DNA from: an uncultured Gammaproteobacteria bacterium
Lineage (GTDB): Bacteria; Pseudomonadota; Gammaproteobacteria; JAADHQ01
Length of the DNA stretch: 49,184 nt
Direction of reading: 5' to 3'
NCBI GenBank assembly: GCA_947258755.1
Contig: CAMYJO010000006.1
Coordinates: forward strand, 94,426-143,609
A model generated the notes under the pieces. The model saw nothing but the letters and a program-made list of their open reading frames with translations. It was not told the DNA's origin and did no database searches. Shown piece after piece: positions 1 to 6,283 of the stretch (position 1 is its first letter; every line of letters begins with the position of its first letter). The position numbers and the translations under genes are program-made.

Positions 1-53
1 AGCTCCGATGTTCACAAATGCCTTCCTGGCATTTGTAGTCGAACCTTCTTAAC

Positions 54-76
54 GGTTCTAATCCTTGTTCCCCAGC
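54..76 (+). repeat. Inverted partial copy of the tRNA-Gln 3' end
   Basis: These 23 bases match the T-arm and acceptor 3' strand of the tRNA-Gln gene at 114-136 in inverted orientation at 22 of 23 positions. The one difference is T59, where the tRNA has the G of its TTCGAAT loop. The CCA is not conserved here. The two arms are 37 bp apart and enclose the terminator. It may be a scar of a recombination or integration event at the tRNA, or a partial duplication. Confidence 0.7.
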
Positions 77-102
77 AAAATAAAACCCGCCGATGGCGGG
101 TT
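77..102 (-). terminator. Rho-independent terminator after tRNA-Gln
   Basis: A perfect 8-bp stem (AACCCGCC 84-91 with GGCGGGTT 95-102) and 3-nt loop is followed on the minus strand by a T-rich tract (77-85), just beyond the CCA end of the tRNA. The plus direction also has a T-rich tail (101-112), so it may work both ways. Confidence 0.75.
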
Positions 103-111
103 GTTATTTTT

Positions 112-185
112 TGGCTGGGGAACAAGGATTCGAACCTTGATTAGAGGAGTCAGAGTCCTCTGTCCTGCCGTTAGACGATTCCCCA
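112..185 (-). tRNA. tRNA-Gln (anticodon CTG)
   Basis: A 74-nt cloverleaf with encoded CCA. It starts TGGGGAA, the unusual U1 start typical of bacterial tRNA-Gln. The acceptor pairs GGGGAA with TTCCCC. The anticodon stem GAGGA/TCCTC encloses the loop CTCTGAC, giving anticodon CTG for CAG codons. The T-arm reads AAGG-TTCGAAT-CCTT. It is the last gene before the terminator at 77-102, and its 5' end lies 6 nt from the repeat element at 192-634. Confidence 0.95.
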
Positions 186-191
186 ATAATT

Positions 192-634
192 CAGTAGCTA
201 GTTGCTAGGGACGAGTAGCTAGGCTTTATTTAATTCTGTAGTTCCTTGTAGTGCTTTATCAAACCAAAAAGCATTTTAGAGATTTCTTTGGCTTCCTTCT
301 CTAAGTATTTTCCCGTGTCAGAGGTCACGAAACCTGCTTTCCTACCTATAAGTAACTGTGTCCAAAGTTCTCCACATGATCCCTTAGCAATCGTTAGATA
401 TTGAACGCAACTCTTCAATGAGTCTCTCTCATATCCTTCAGCTATATTTGATGGGATCGATAATGCAGAACGCGTTACCTGATCTTTAAAACCGTAATCA
501 CTACATGAGTGCAATGATTGATAAACATCTACCGATAACTTACAAGCACGCTTCCAAACTTCCAGATTTTCTAACGCATCCATGCGCCATCTCCTGTTTT
601 ACCTAGCTACTAGCCACTCGCTACCAGCTACTAC
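192..634 (-). mobile_element. Inverted-repeat element carrying a four-helix-bundle gene
   Basis: The left arm (192-223) and right arm (602-634) are imperfect inverted repeats, matching at about 25 of 32 positions. They enclose one 117-aa ORF. The same arms in the same orientation recur at 48297-48392: left arms agree at 31 of 32 positions, right arms at 27 of about 28, and there they have no gene between them. This two-arm, one-gene layout resembles the intervening sequences (IVS) of some 23S rRNA genes, which also carry four-helix-bundle ORFs. Here it lies between tRNA-Gln and rpsI. No transposase or target-site duplication was recognised. Calling it mobile is an inference from recurrence. 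Confidence 0.5.
230..583 (-). CDS. Four-helix-bundle protein (23S rRNA IVS / S23-like family)
   Basis: 117 aa, the usual length of the family of small four-helix-bundle proteins encoded in 23S rRNA intervening sequences, related to the Avd accessory protein of diversity-generating retroelements. Family hallmarks are visible: LEVWKRACKLSVDVY near the N-terminus, then FKDQVTRSALSIPSNIAEGY (residues 32-51), and a long C-terminal helix. Biochemical role is not established; Avd relatives bind nucleic acid and partner proteins. The start is supported by AGGAG upstream. It is the only gene inside the inverted-repeat element and lies outside any rRNA gene. It may be the element's own accessory protein. 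Family assignment is firm, function unknown. Confidence 0.85.
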   Translation of the reverse strand: MDALENLEVWKRACKLSVDVYQSLHSCSDYGFKDQVTRSALSIPSNIAEGYERDSLKSCVQYLTIAKGSCGELWTQLLIGRKAGFVTSDTGKYLEKEAKEISKMLFGLIKHYKELQN

Positions 635-659
635 TCGAAACGTATTAACGTTTCGAGTA
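632..659 (-). terminator. Perfect hairpin spanning the rpsI stop codon
   Basis: A 12-bp perfect stem (632-643 with 648-659) has the rpsI TAA (645-647) in its loop. The last codons of rpsI form one arm and an inverted copy after the stop forms the other. The T-run is short (three T inside the arm), so termination strength is uncertain. The repeat element begins directly after it. The nusG end (48394-48421) has the same design. Confidence 0.5.
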
Positions 660-1040
660 CTGCGGAGCCTTACGTGCCTTGTGCAGACCGACTTTCTTAC
701 GCTCAACCTTACGTGCATCACGAGTAACATAACCAGCTTTACGCAGAGGTGAACGCAGGCTTTCATCGTATTCCATCAGTGCGCGTGTGATGCCGTGTCG
801 GATTGCACCGGCCTGGCCGCTAATGCCACCGCCAGTAACATTGACATAAACATCAAACTTGTCAGTTGCTTCAACCAGCTCCAGCGGCTGACGTACCAGC
901 ATCCGCGCCGTTTCACGACCGAAGTACTGTTGCAGACTGCGTTTGTTGATCTGGATATCGCCTTTTCCAGGACGCAGGTAAACGCGTGCGGTTGAGGTCT
1001 TGCGACGACCGGTAGCGGAGTATTGTTCTTTAGCTGCCAT
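645..1040 (-). CDS. rpsI: 30S ribosomal protein uS9 (RpsI)
   Basis: 131 aa, normal length. The [12 protein letters not shown] start, [19 protein letters not shown] core and the basic tail ending QYSKR are diagnostic of S9, whose terminal Arg reaches toward P-site tRNA. It is the second gene of the universal rplM-rpsI operon, 42 bp after rplM. The ATG start gives the standard N-terminus. The stop codon sits in the loop of a perfect hairpin. Confidence 0.98.
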   Translation of the reverse strand: MAAKEQYSATGRRKTSTARVYLRPGKGDIQINKRSLQQYFGRETARMLVRQPLELVEATDKFDVYVNVTGGGISGQAGAIRHGITRALMEYDESLRSPLRKAGYVTRDARKVERKKVGLHKARKAPQYSKR

Positions 1041-1082
1041 AAATTATTCCAAAATTGCGCTATTAATAAAGTAAGTACTGTT

Positions 1083-1511
1083 CTAGATGTCCAGCGGCTG
1101 CGGCTGCTGCGCGGCATGTGTATGCTCGCCACCAGCAAAAACCTTCAGCTTTTTGTACATAGCCCTACCCAGCGGGTTCTTCGGCAACATACCTTTAACT
1201 GCTTTTTCTACCGCAGCAGTCGGTGACTTCTGCAGTAATTTTTCCAGACTGATGGATTTTAGATTTCCAATATAGCCAGTATGGTGATGATACAGCTTCT
1301 GCTTCATCTTGTTGCCGGTCACGCGGATCTTTTCAGCGTTGATCACGACAATATAGTCGCCTGTATCAACATGCGGCGTGTATTCAGGCTTATGCTTGCC
1401 ACGCAAGCGACGCGCTATTTCTGTGGCCATACGCCCCAGGGTCTTGCCCTCGGCGTCGATAATGTACCAGTCACGTGTCACTTCGGCCGGCTTTGCACTA
1501 AAGGTTTTCAT
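1083..1511 (-). CDS. rplM: 50S ribosomal protein uL13 (RplM)
   Basis: 142 aa, the standard length. [20 protein letters not shown], the [17 protein letters not shown] stretch and the [17 protein letters not shown] region are classical L13. It assembles early on domains II and VI of 23S rRNA. A GGAG Shine-Dalgarno precedes the ATG and a good sigma-70 promoter lies at 1559-1587. It is first gene of the rplM-rpsI operon; in E. coli L13 represses this operon through its mRNA leader. Confidence 0.98.
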   Translation of the reverse strand: MKTFSAKPAEVTRDWYIIDAEGKTLGRMATEIARRLRGKHKPEYTPHVDTGDYIVVINAEKIRVTGNKMKQKLYHHHTGYIGNLKSISLEKLLQKSPTAAVEKAVKGMLPKNPLGRAMYKKLKVFAGGEHTHAAQQPQPLDI

Positions 1512-1558
1512 TGAATCCTGCTCCGAAAAATATAAACCTATGGTCTAGAGAGCCGGAA

Positions 1559-1587
1559 ATTCTACATAAGAAAGGCGTGATACTCAA
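1559..1587 (-). promoter_or_regulatory. Sigma-70 promoter of rplM-rpsI
   Basis: On the minus strand TTGAGT (1582-1587) is followed after exactly 17 nt by TAGAAT (1559-1564), about 50 nt upstream of the rplM start. Assignment is by motif and spacing. Confidence 0.7.
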
Positions 1588-1647
1588 GCATTAATCACCG
1601 TTTTGGCTGTTATTATGGTGAAAAAGCCGAAAACTCGAATTTCAGGC

Positions 1648-1681
1648 AAAAAAAAGCGCAGCAAAGGTAGGAGCTACGCTT
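1648..1681 (-). terminator. Rho-independent terminator
   Basis: A 9-bp stem (1654-1662 with 1673-1681, one G-U pair) and 10-nt loop is followed on the minus strand by eight T (1648-1655). It ends either the candidate small RNA or read-through from the lipoprotein gene at 1914-2420. Confidence 0.75.
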
Positions 1682-1746
1682 AAAGATATCCACCAAAGGA
1701 GGATGGAGGAGTCAGATCAGCCAAATGAATAGCTAATCAGTATGTA
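1648..1746 (-). ncRNA. Candidate small RNA with C/U-rich anti-Shine-Dalgarno motifs
   Basis: In the 402-bp gap upstream of rplM, the minus strand has a TTGACA (1773-1778), a TAGAAA -10-like box (1752-1757, spacer 15), roughly 100 nt of sequence with no ORF, and then a strong intrinsic terminator (1648-1681). The putative transcript contains CTCCTCC and CCTCCTTTGG, the second in the loop of an ATCC/GGAT hairpin. Both could pair with Shine-Dalgarno sequences. The spacer is shorter than ideal. The terminator could instead serve the lipoprotein gene at 1914. Inferred from signals only. Confidence 0.35.
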
Positions 1747-1751
1747 AGAAT

Positions 1752-1778
1752 TTTCTAATATATTTGATCGAATGTCAA
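1752..1778 (-). promoter_or_regulatory. Possible sigma-70 promoter of the candidate small RNA
   Basis: A perfect TTGACA at 1773-1778 is followed by TAGAAA at 1752-1757 with a 15-nt spacer. The spacer is below the optimal 17 and the -10 box is imperfect, so this is tentative. No protein-coding ORF lies between it and the terminator at 1648. Confidence 0.35.
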
Positions 1779-1874
1779 CCCCTGCATTGAAATCAAACTA
1801 GCGTCTACTATTATTAACCACTTTATTATAATAGGATATGTGGGGCATCAGTAAACTGGAGTCATCAAACGCGC

Positions 1875-1909
1875 CTAGCCACTAGCCACTAGCCACTAGC
1901 CAATGGCCA
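1875..1909 (-). repeat. 7-bp tandem repeat related to the dispersed GCTAGT element
   Basis: Four perfect CTAGCCA units (1875-1902) and a degenerate fifth (1903-1909) lie four bases after the stop codon of the lipoprotein gene. The unit matches the core of the arms at 602-634 and 48363-48392 in the same orientation relative to the upstream gene. It may be a third, simplified relic of that element. Confidence 0.55.
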
Positions 1910-1913
1910 CTAA

Positions 1914-2420
1914 TTATATCTCCCCCAGAATACGCTTACGCGTCTCCCTGTATTCGTCTTGAGTTATGAGCCCTTTCTCATACAATCCTTTTAGTTCGCT
2001 GAGTCGCTTCTCTATTGCAGAAACAGGTTTCACTACAGGTGCCGTAGCCGCTTTTTTCTTTTCGTTCTCAGCTACAGGCAGTACCTTCTTGTCCTCTACG
2101 ACCTTGCTGCACTTCAGTTGCGCATGGATGGGCTTACTAAGGATGTAATCATTAACCCTCAACATAAAGTCCTCGCAATCCGCCATCTTCACCATCAGCA
2201 TACCTGTGGCAGAATACTGCCAGTCACTCCAGCCGGCTGGGAAGGCCTTATAAAGGTTCTGCCGCAATGGAGTCACACCGATTTTCACTCCATTTGCATA
2301 AACGCTCGCGCCGGTAGGAGTGGAAGTTACATTGGCTGGCTCGCCCTCCTTTACCGAGGAGCCTGAGCAACCTTGTAATAATATAACCGCACCAAAAATC
2401 ATTCCCGTTACTTTAAGCAT
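1914..2420 (-). CDS. PEGA and SHOCT domain lipoprotein
   Basis: 168 aa from the ATG at 2420. An in-frame GTG two codons upstream is less likely because AGAGG lies 5 nt before the ATG. A short signal peptide ends in the lipobox LLQGC, so it should be lipidated and envelope-anchored. A PEGA-like segment follows (STPTGASVYANGVKIGVTPL), then a Lys/Ala-rich linker and a C-terminal SHOCT motif (roughly residues 135-168, EKRLSELKGLYEKGLITQDE). PEGA domains are thought to mediate surface or wall contacts and SHOCT oligomerisation. The specific function is unknown. It is separated from the upstream porin by a terminator. Confidence 0.8.
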   Translation of the reverse strand: MLKVTGMIFGAVILLQGCSGSSVKEGEPANVTSTPTGASVYANGVKIGVTPLRQNLYKAFPAGWSDWQYSATGMLMVKMADCEDFMLRVNDYILSKPIHAQLKCSKVVEDKKVLPVAENEKKKAATAPVVKPVSAIEKRLSELKGLYEKGLITQDEYRETRKRILGEI

Positions 2421-2467
2421 GATCACCTCTAGATCTTGAAATTCACGTTACCAGTGTTACAAATAAC

Positions 2468-2490
2468 AAACCCCGGATAAACCGGGGTTT
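2468..2490 (-). terminator. Rho-independent terminator of the porin operon
   Basis: A perfect 9-bp stem (AAACCCCGG 2468-2476 with CCGGGGTTT 2482-2490) and 5-nt loop lies 34 bp after the porin stop. The minus-strand tail is T-rich but interrupted. It separates the porin from the lipoprotein gene. Confidence 0.7.
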
Positions 2491-2524
2491 GGATTACACA
2501 GATAAATAACACTTATATCATTGA

Positions 2525-3937
2525 TTAGAAAATATGAGTCAACTGTAATGCATAACGATTATCAACACCGTCAAGATTACTATTTGGACCTGCACCGGAA
2601 GCAAAGGTTACTGCTTCGGCCTCATTCTTTGAGATATTTAACGTCAAACGTGTCTTCCTGTTTACGTGATACTGTACGCCCAGCGTCAACTCAGTGAATT
2701 CAACCTCTGGCGTAACATTGGTAAACGGCCCGAAACTGGTCGGCGTCTGGTTATCCATACGATTGAACTTGGCGTATCTCAGATCCAGCTCCCACTTTGT
2801 GTTGGGGATCAGATAACCACCCTCGATATACCAGGACGTGGCTTCGGCATCAGAATTCAAACCACTAAATGAATGGTTTGGACCAGGACCTCCAGCAACT
2901 GTACATGGTCCTAACAAACAAAAGCTGGGTTTATCCGGACCCTGAAAGATAACCCCTTCAGCCTTTATCCATTCTGCAGAAACACGGAAAGGTAATTTGT
3001 AGTACTTGGTACCAACGCCATATCGTTTACGTTCATATTCGACAGGATTATGAACCGAGTCATTGGAACCATCGATAAAACGATCACCCGTGGTGTACCA
3101 GGCAAAGGTTTTCCAATCCTGCCTACGAGGACCTGCGCCCGAGAAGATCTTGGTAGCATTCACATACAGATGATAATCCTTATTTTTGTCATTATCAGAG
3201 CTATTGATGCCGTTACCATTTTCGGCCATGAATGAATAGCCAACCTCCCAGTCAGGCGCTACCTTCACGGTATTAAACAATTGCGCACCTATACCACGCG
3301 CCGCAGCAACTGAATCTGTAAATCCATTTAATGAAGTACCGACTGGTAATGACTGCGGGGGAGTATTGCCTGTATAGTTTCTGTTCGGCACACGCTCAAG
3401 TAACAACTGATTTGTACCTGCTGTAAAGTTCACATAATCAAACAGTGCGATACCCTGATAGATTTCTTCAGCCATCGGGATCTTGAATTGCCCGGCACGG
3501 ACACGCGCGATATCCTTGAAGTGATTCAGGGTAATACTGGCATCGGTAATCTTAGCAAACGAGTTACCCGGATTGGTGATTGCATTATTGCCAAACTCCA
3601 CAAGGAAGAAATAATTGACATTGGAATCAATGGGCATACCGGTACCACGCACACCAATACGCGCACGGTTGATATTAAATGCAGATTGACTATCCAGATC
3701 AGGACCAATCATTTTGGGTGGCACATAGAGCCCCGCATTGGGGCTTGTTCCGGCATCACTGGCATCATGCTGATACTGCGCCTGGATAAAACCCCATACC
3801 TTGGCGCGACCTGCCGTATGATAGTCTTCTGCTCCCTGCAACATCAGCCAATCGGCCGCCTGTACTGCTGTACCCATACCGCCTAACGCTGCTGCACACG
3901 AAGTCGCCAACAGCGTCTTCTTTAACATTTTTTTCAT
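2525..3937 (-). CDS. Outer-membrane porin (OprO/P-like)
   Basis: 470 aa from the ATG at 3937, chosen over an upstream ATG because GAGGAG lies 6 nt before it and the protein then begins with a clean signal peptide (MKKMLKKTLLATS, likely cleaved after AVQA). The mature part is rich in alternating beta-strands (INRARIGVRGTG, ARVRAGQFKIPMAEE) and ends with phenylalanine (LTHIF), as expected for a BAM-inserted barrel. The pattern fits the phosphate-selective-porin-like superfamily, but the substrate cannot be read from sequence. It lies 54 bp downstream of the periplasmic DsrE-like gene and probably shares its ECF-type promoter. Confidence 0.8.
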   Translation of the reverse strand: MKKMLKKTLLATSCAAALGGMGTAVQAADWLMLQGAEDYHTAGRAKVWGFIQAQYQHDASDAGTSPNAGLYVPPKMIGPDLDSQSAFNINRARIGVRGTGMPIDSNVNYFFLVEFGNNAITNPGNSFAKITDASITLNHFKDIARVRAGQFKIPMAEEIYQGIALFDYVNFTAGTNQLLLERVPNRNYTGNTPPQSLPVGTSLNGFTDSVAAARGIGAQLFNTVKVAPDWEVGYSFMAENGNGINSSDNDKNKDYHLYVNATKIFSGAGPRRQDWKTFAWYTTGDRFIDGSNDSVHNPVEYERKRYGVGTKYYKLPFRVSAEWIKAEGVIFQGPDKPSFCLLGPCTVAGGPGPNHSFSGLNSDAEATSWYIEGGYLIPNTKWELDLRYAKFNRMDNQTPTSFGPFTNVTPEVEFTELTLGVQYHVNRKTRLTLNISKNEAEAVTFASGAGPNSNLDGVDNRYALQLTHIF

Positions 3938-3991
3938 TATTATCTCCTCAGACATAATTTTTATTCTGTTTGGTGTTTATCTATGAAATTA

Positions 3992-4438
3992 TTAAGGCTT
4001 TACGAGTACGTAACCCTCACCGATCAACTGGAGAATTTGTACAATGCCAGCCTTGACCTTTTTGGCATTGGAGTTCAGCGCTGGCTCATCGCCCAGTTTT
4101 TTACCAAAATTGCGGATAGTGTTAGTACAGGCACTGAAGGTAACACCTTTTTGTGACAAACCTTCGATACGATTGGTATTGGCATTACCAGTCATTAACA
4201 GTCGCAGACCAGGGCCAAAGGCGACGATTTCGATAGCGACATCATCTTCACCATAATGTTTGATCAGGTTATTGGCAACATTCAATATCAGAGTTTGCTT
4301 GAAAGGGTTTGGGTCACTGATTTGCAGTACGATTTTATGTTTTGCGAAGGATTTCGACGCTGCCTGTACGGTAAACGCGCCTAAAGATAAAGTGGCTGCG
4401 ACCAATATGGCTGCCAGCTTCAACATCGGGTTTTTCAT
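3992..4438 (-). CDS. Periplasmic DsrE-like protein
   Basis: 148 aa. A signal peptide (residues 1-26, ending TVQA) directs it to the periplasm. The rest is a DsrE/DsrF-like fold: strand HKIVLQISD, helix, strand VAIEIVAFGPGLRLL (residues 67-81), and the conserved FSACTNTIRNFG with the only cysteine, C104, then GYVLVKP at the end. Cytoplasmic DsrE proteins carry sulfur on cysteine; for periplasmic relatives the role is unclear. The C-terminal domain of the anti-sigma factor encoded divergently is its paralogue. An ECF-like promoter (4543-4570) precedes it. Fold is confident, function inferred. Confidence 0.82.
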   Translation of the reverse strand: MKNPMLKLAAILVAATLSLGAFTVQAASKSFAKHKIVLQISDPNPFKQTLILNVANNLIKHYGEDDVAIEIVAFGPGLRLLMTGNANTNRIEGLSQKGVTFSACTNTIRNFGKKLGDEPALNSNAKKVKAGIVQILQLIGEGYVLVKP

Positions 4439-4542
4439 ATGACTGACTCCTGGGTGTAATAATAATAGTAATATTTAAACATCCCCGTTAAATACCCGCA
4501 GATCATATAGAACCAGCAAGCCACAAAGATGTTATAAATTAC

Positions 4543-4570
4543 TAGACGCAGGTAGCATACGTTTTATTCC
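4543..4570 (-). promoter_or_regulatory. ECF-type promoter of the DsrE-like/porin operon
   Basis: Minus strand GGAATAA (4564-4570) is followed after 15 nt by CGTCTA (4543-4548), about 105 bp upstream of the DsrE-like start. The same arrangement occurs on the opposite strand before the sigma gene. GGAA-type -35 and CGTC-type -10 elements are typical of ECF sigma promoters. Confidence 0.7.
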
Positions 4571-4639
4571 ACGTTTATGGAACAATGATAATTTATTACA
4601 TAGTTACTATATTATTATTTTCTTATCTTATTTGTTAAT

Positions 4640-4667
4640 GGAATAATTCACTTCATCATCACGTCTT
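4640..4667 (+). promoter_or_regulatory. ECF-type autoregulatory promoter of the sigma/anti-sigma operon
   Basis: Plus strand GGAATAA (4640-4646), 15-nt spacer, CGTCTT (4662-4667), about 50 bp before the sigma start. Both boxes and the spacer length match the divergent promoter at 4543-4570, suggesting recognition by one sigma factor, most simply the one encoded here. Confidence 0.7.
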
Positions 4668-4718
4668 AGTATTATAGGCGTACAGTCCAACTATAATAAA
4701 TATTAAACAGGTACTCGC

Positions 4719-5273
4719 ATGAATCCGTTATTGCACTACTGCAAAGAGAAAGAACTAAAAAAGAGAATAGCCGACCAGCGCAGTCGTCTGTATCGCATTG
4801 CCTATTCGTGGTGCCATAATGAAGCACTCAGTGATGACCTGACCCAGGAAACATTGACCAAAGCCCTGAAAAAATCGTCCAGCCTGAAAAACCCCGAGTC
4901 CCTGAACTGTTGGCTATACGGTATTCTCAACAACTGCTGGCGCGACCATTTCCGCCGTGAACGCGAATTTGATAATATTGAAGAATGTGTTTTTACTGTC
5001 GATGAAACACCCGAGTCTCAATACAACCGTCAGTACATCACCGATACCATATTAAGCGCGGTGGCCGAACTACCCATTAAGCAACGTCAGACTCTGACCC
5101 TCGTTGACCTTGAAGGCTTCAGTTATGCCGAGGTTGCCGAAATACTGCAGACACCCATTGGTACGGTCATGAGCCGTCTCTGTCGTGCACGTAAATGCCT
5201 GACCAAACAACTTTTGAATTTGAAAACACAATCCAGGGATGATCAATCACCCTTTCTCAGGAGAGTAAAATGA
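4719..5273 (+). CDS. ECF-family RNA polymerase sigma factor
   Basis: 184 aa, the two-domain ECF layout. Region 2 contains RLYRIAYSW, the DDLTQETLTKAL helix and WLYGILNNCWRDHFRR, which bind core enzyme and the -10. Region 4 (about residues 115-165) contains LPIKQRQTLTLVDLEGFSY and the helix-turn-helix AEILQTPIGTVMSRLCRARK for the -35. It overlaps the anti-sigma gene by 4 nt (ATGA), implying translational coupling. It likely transcribes itself and the divergent DsrE-like/porin operon. The ECF subgroup cannot be assigned here. Confidence 0.93.
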   Translation: MNPLLHYCKEKELKKRIADQRSRLYRIAYSWCHNEALSDDLTQETLTKALKKSSSLKNPESLNCWLYGILNNCWRDHFRREREFDNIEECVFTVDETPESQYNRQYITDTILSAVAELPIKQRQTLTLVDLEGFSYAEVAEILQTPIGTVMSRLCRARKCLTKQLLNLKTQSRDDQSPFLRRVK

Positions 5274-6007
5274 AACACAGTAATGATTATTCCGATGAGT
5301 TCCTGAGCGCCTATCTTGATGGCGAACTAGACCCGGAAGAAACGGGACGCTTGCTAAGCGAGATACGCTATAACCATGCCTTGAGTGCACGCATCACCGA
5401 CCTACAGAAAGTTCGCGAGATGATTCGCTATGCTTATCACGAAAAGGTCCCTGCTGAACAGGCAAGCCATGTTAAAACCGGTACCGTGAAAAAATCAAGA
5501 ATGGCCATCGCAGCCAGCATCCTGCTGTCACTTGGAGTAGCGCTGGGCTGGAGCTTACATCTGAATAGCCAGTCAAATAATGGCCTGATGGATATTGCCC
5601 AAGCCATGCAGATCAAAACCACCACCAGTGCCACCGATAACAGCATTAAACTGGTTCTGCATGTGACTTCAGGCAGTCAACATAAACTCAGGACGGTGCT
5701 TGATGAAACCGAAAGTTTCCTGAACCAATACCAGGATTCAGCTCAAAAGGTGCAGCTGGATATACTAACCAATGGTAGTGGGCTGAAACTACTGCGCGCC
5801 GATCATTCGCCTTTTAGTCAACGTATTAAAGCGCTCCAACAACGTTATCAAAACCTGACGTTCAAGGCCTGCCAAAACGCAATCAAGCGAGTTCAGCAAC
5901 GCACCGGCAAACTACCGACAATGCTGCCTGAAACAGTCACGGTCCCATCCGCGCTGGGTGAGATCATGAAAAAACAGCAGGAAGGTTGGTCTTATATTAA
6001 GATTTAA
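5270..6007 (+). CDS. Membrane anti-sigma factor with periplasmic DsrE-like domain
   Basis: 245 aa. The N-terminus has the anti-sigma pattern DEFLSAYLDGELDPEETGRL (residues 9-28) but lacks the HxxxCxxC zinc motif. One membrane segment spans about residues 78-97. The periplasmic part (124-245) matches the DsrE-like protein at 3992-4438: KLVLHVTS against KIVLQISD, GSGLKLL against GPGLRLL, FKACQNAI against FSACTNTI, and GWSYIKI against GYVLVKP. C201, the only cysteine, aligns with C104. It presumably holds the sigma factor until the periplasmic domain senses a signal. The DsrE-like fusion is by eye but consistent over its whole length. Confidence 0.82.
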   Translation: MKHSNDYSDEFLSAYLDGELDPEETGRLLSEIRYNHALSARITDLQKVREMIRYAYHEKVPAEQASHVKTGTVKKSRMAIAASILLSLGVALGWSLHLNSQSNNGLMDIAQAMQIKTTTSATDNSIKLVLHVTSGSQHKLRTVLDETESFLNQYQDSAQKVQLDILTNGSGLKLLRADHSPFSQRIKALQQRYQNLTFKACQNAIKRVQQRTGKLPTMLPETVTVPSALGEIMKKQQEGWSYIKI

Positions 6008-6067
6008 AGGCAGGGTAAAGATACAAGATAAAAGCAGGGGAAAGATATAAGATAAAAGGTTAAAGGA

Positions 6068-6259
6068 GTGGGAGCGGCCCTTGGCCGCGATATATTTTAA
6101 AAACACCTTATTGCGCACCTTTTATCTCATTGATATTGATTAATTCTCTCTGATGTTTTATTGCTGCACCAGGAACGAATTGCCGGTCTTTTTAGATTGT
6201 GTTCATACAGTGGAACAAAGGGGAAATATTAATAAATCGCGGCCAAGGGCCGCTCCCAC
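6068..6259. repeat. REP pair (REPIN-like) 1
   Basis: Two inverted copies of a 24-bp REP-like unit, GTGGGAGCGGCCCTTGGCCG plus CGAT, at 6068-6091 (one base differs at the head) and reversed at 6236-6259. Each has a GCGGCC/GGCCGC stem after a GTGG-type head, the form recognised by REP-associated tyrosine transposases. Outer purine-rich arms with GATACAAGATAAAAG-like words (6005-6060) are mirrored at 6260-6299. The gap between the anti-sigma and ferredoxin genes is entirely this repeat. No transposase gene is in the window. Confidence 0.75.
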
Positions 6260-6283
6260 CTTTTTATCTTGTACCTTTCCCCT

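Larger units (their letters stand above)
1..111. other. Window edge, non-coding, with small hairpins
   Basis: No gene is visible before the tRNA. The stretch holds a perfect 9-bp hairpin at 14-36 (ACAAATGCC with loop TTCCT), a small GAACC/GGTTC hairpin at 41-58, a plus-strand copy of the 3' end of tRNA-Gln at 54-76, and a terminator hairpin at 84-102. The plus-strand tRNA fragment lacks the D and anticodon arms, so it is not a functional gene. Confidence 0.6.

Noticed and set aside
3488-3886. 132-aa plus-strand ORF opposite the porin gene
   Set aside because: It is a shadow of the porin reading frame, without a ribosome binding site or recognisable domain.
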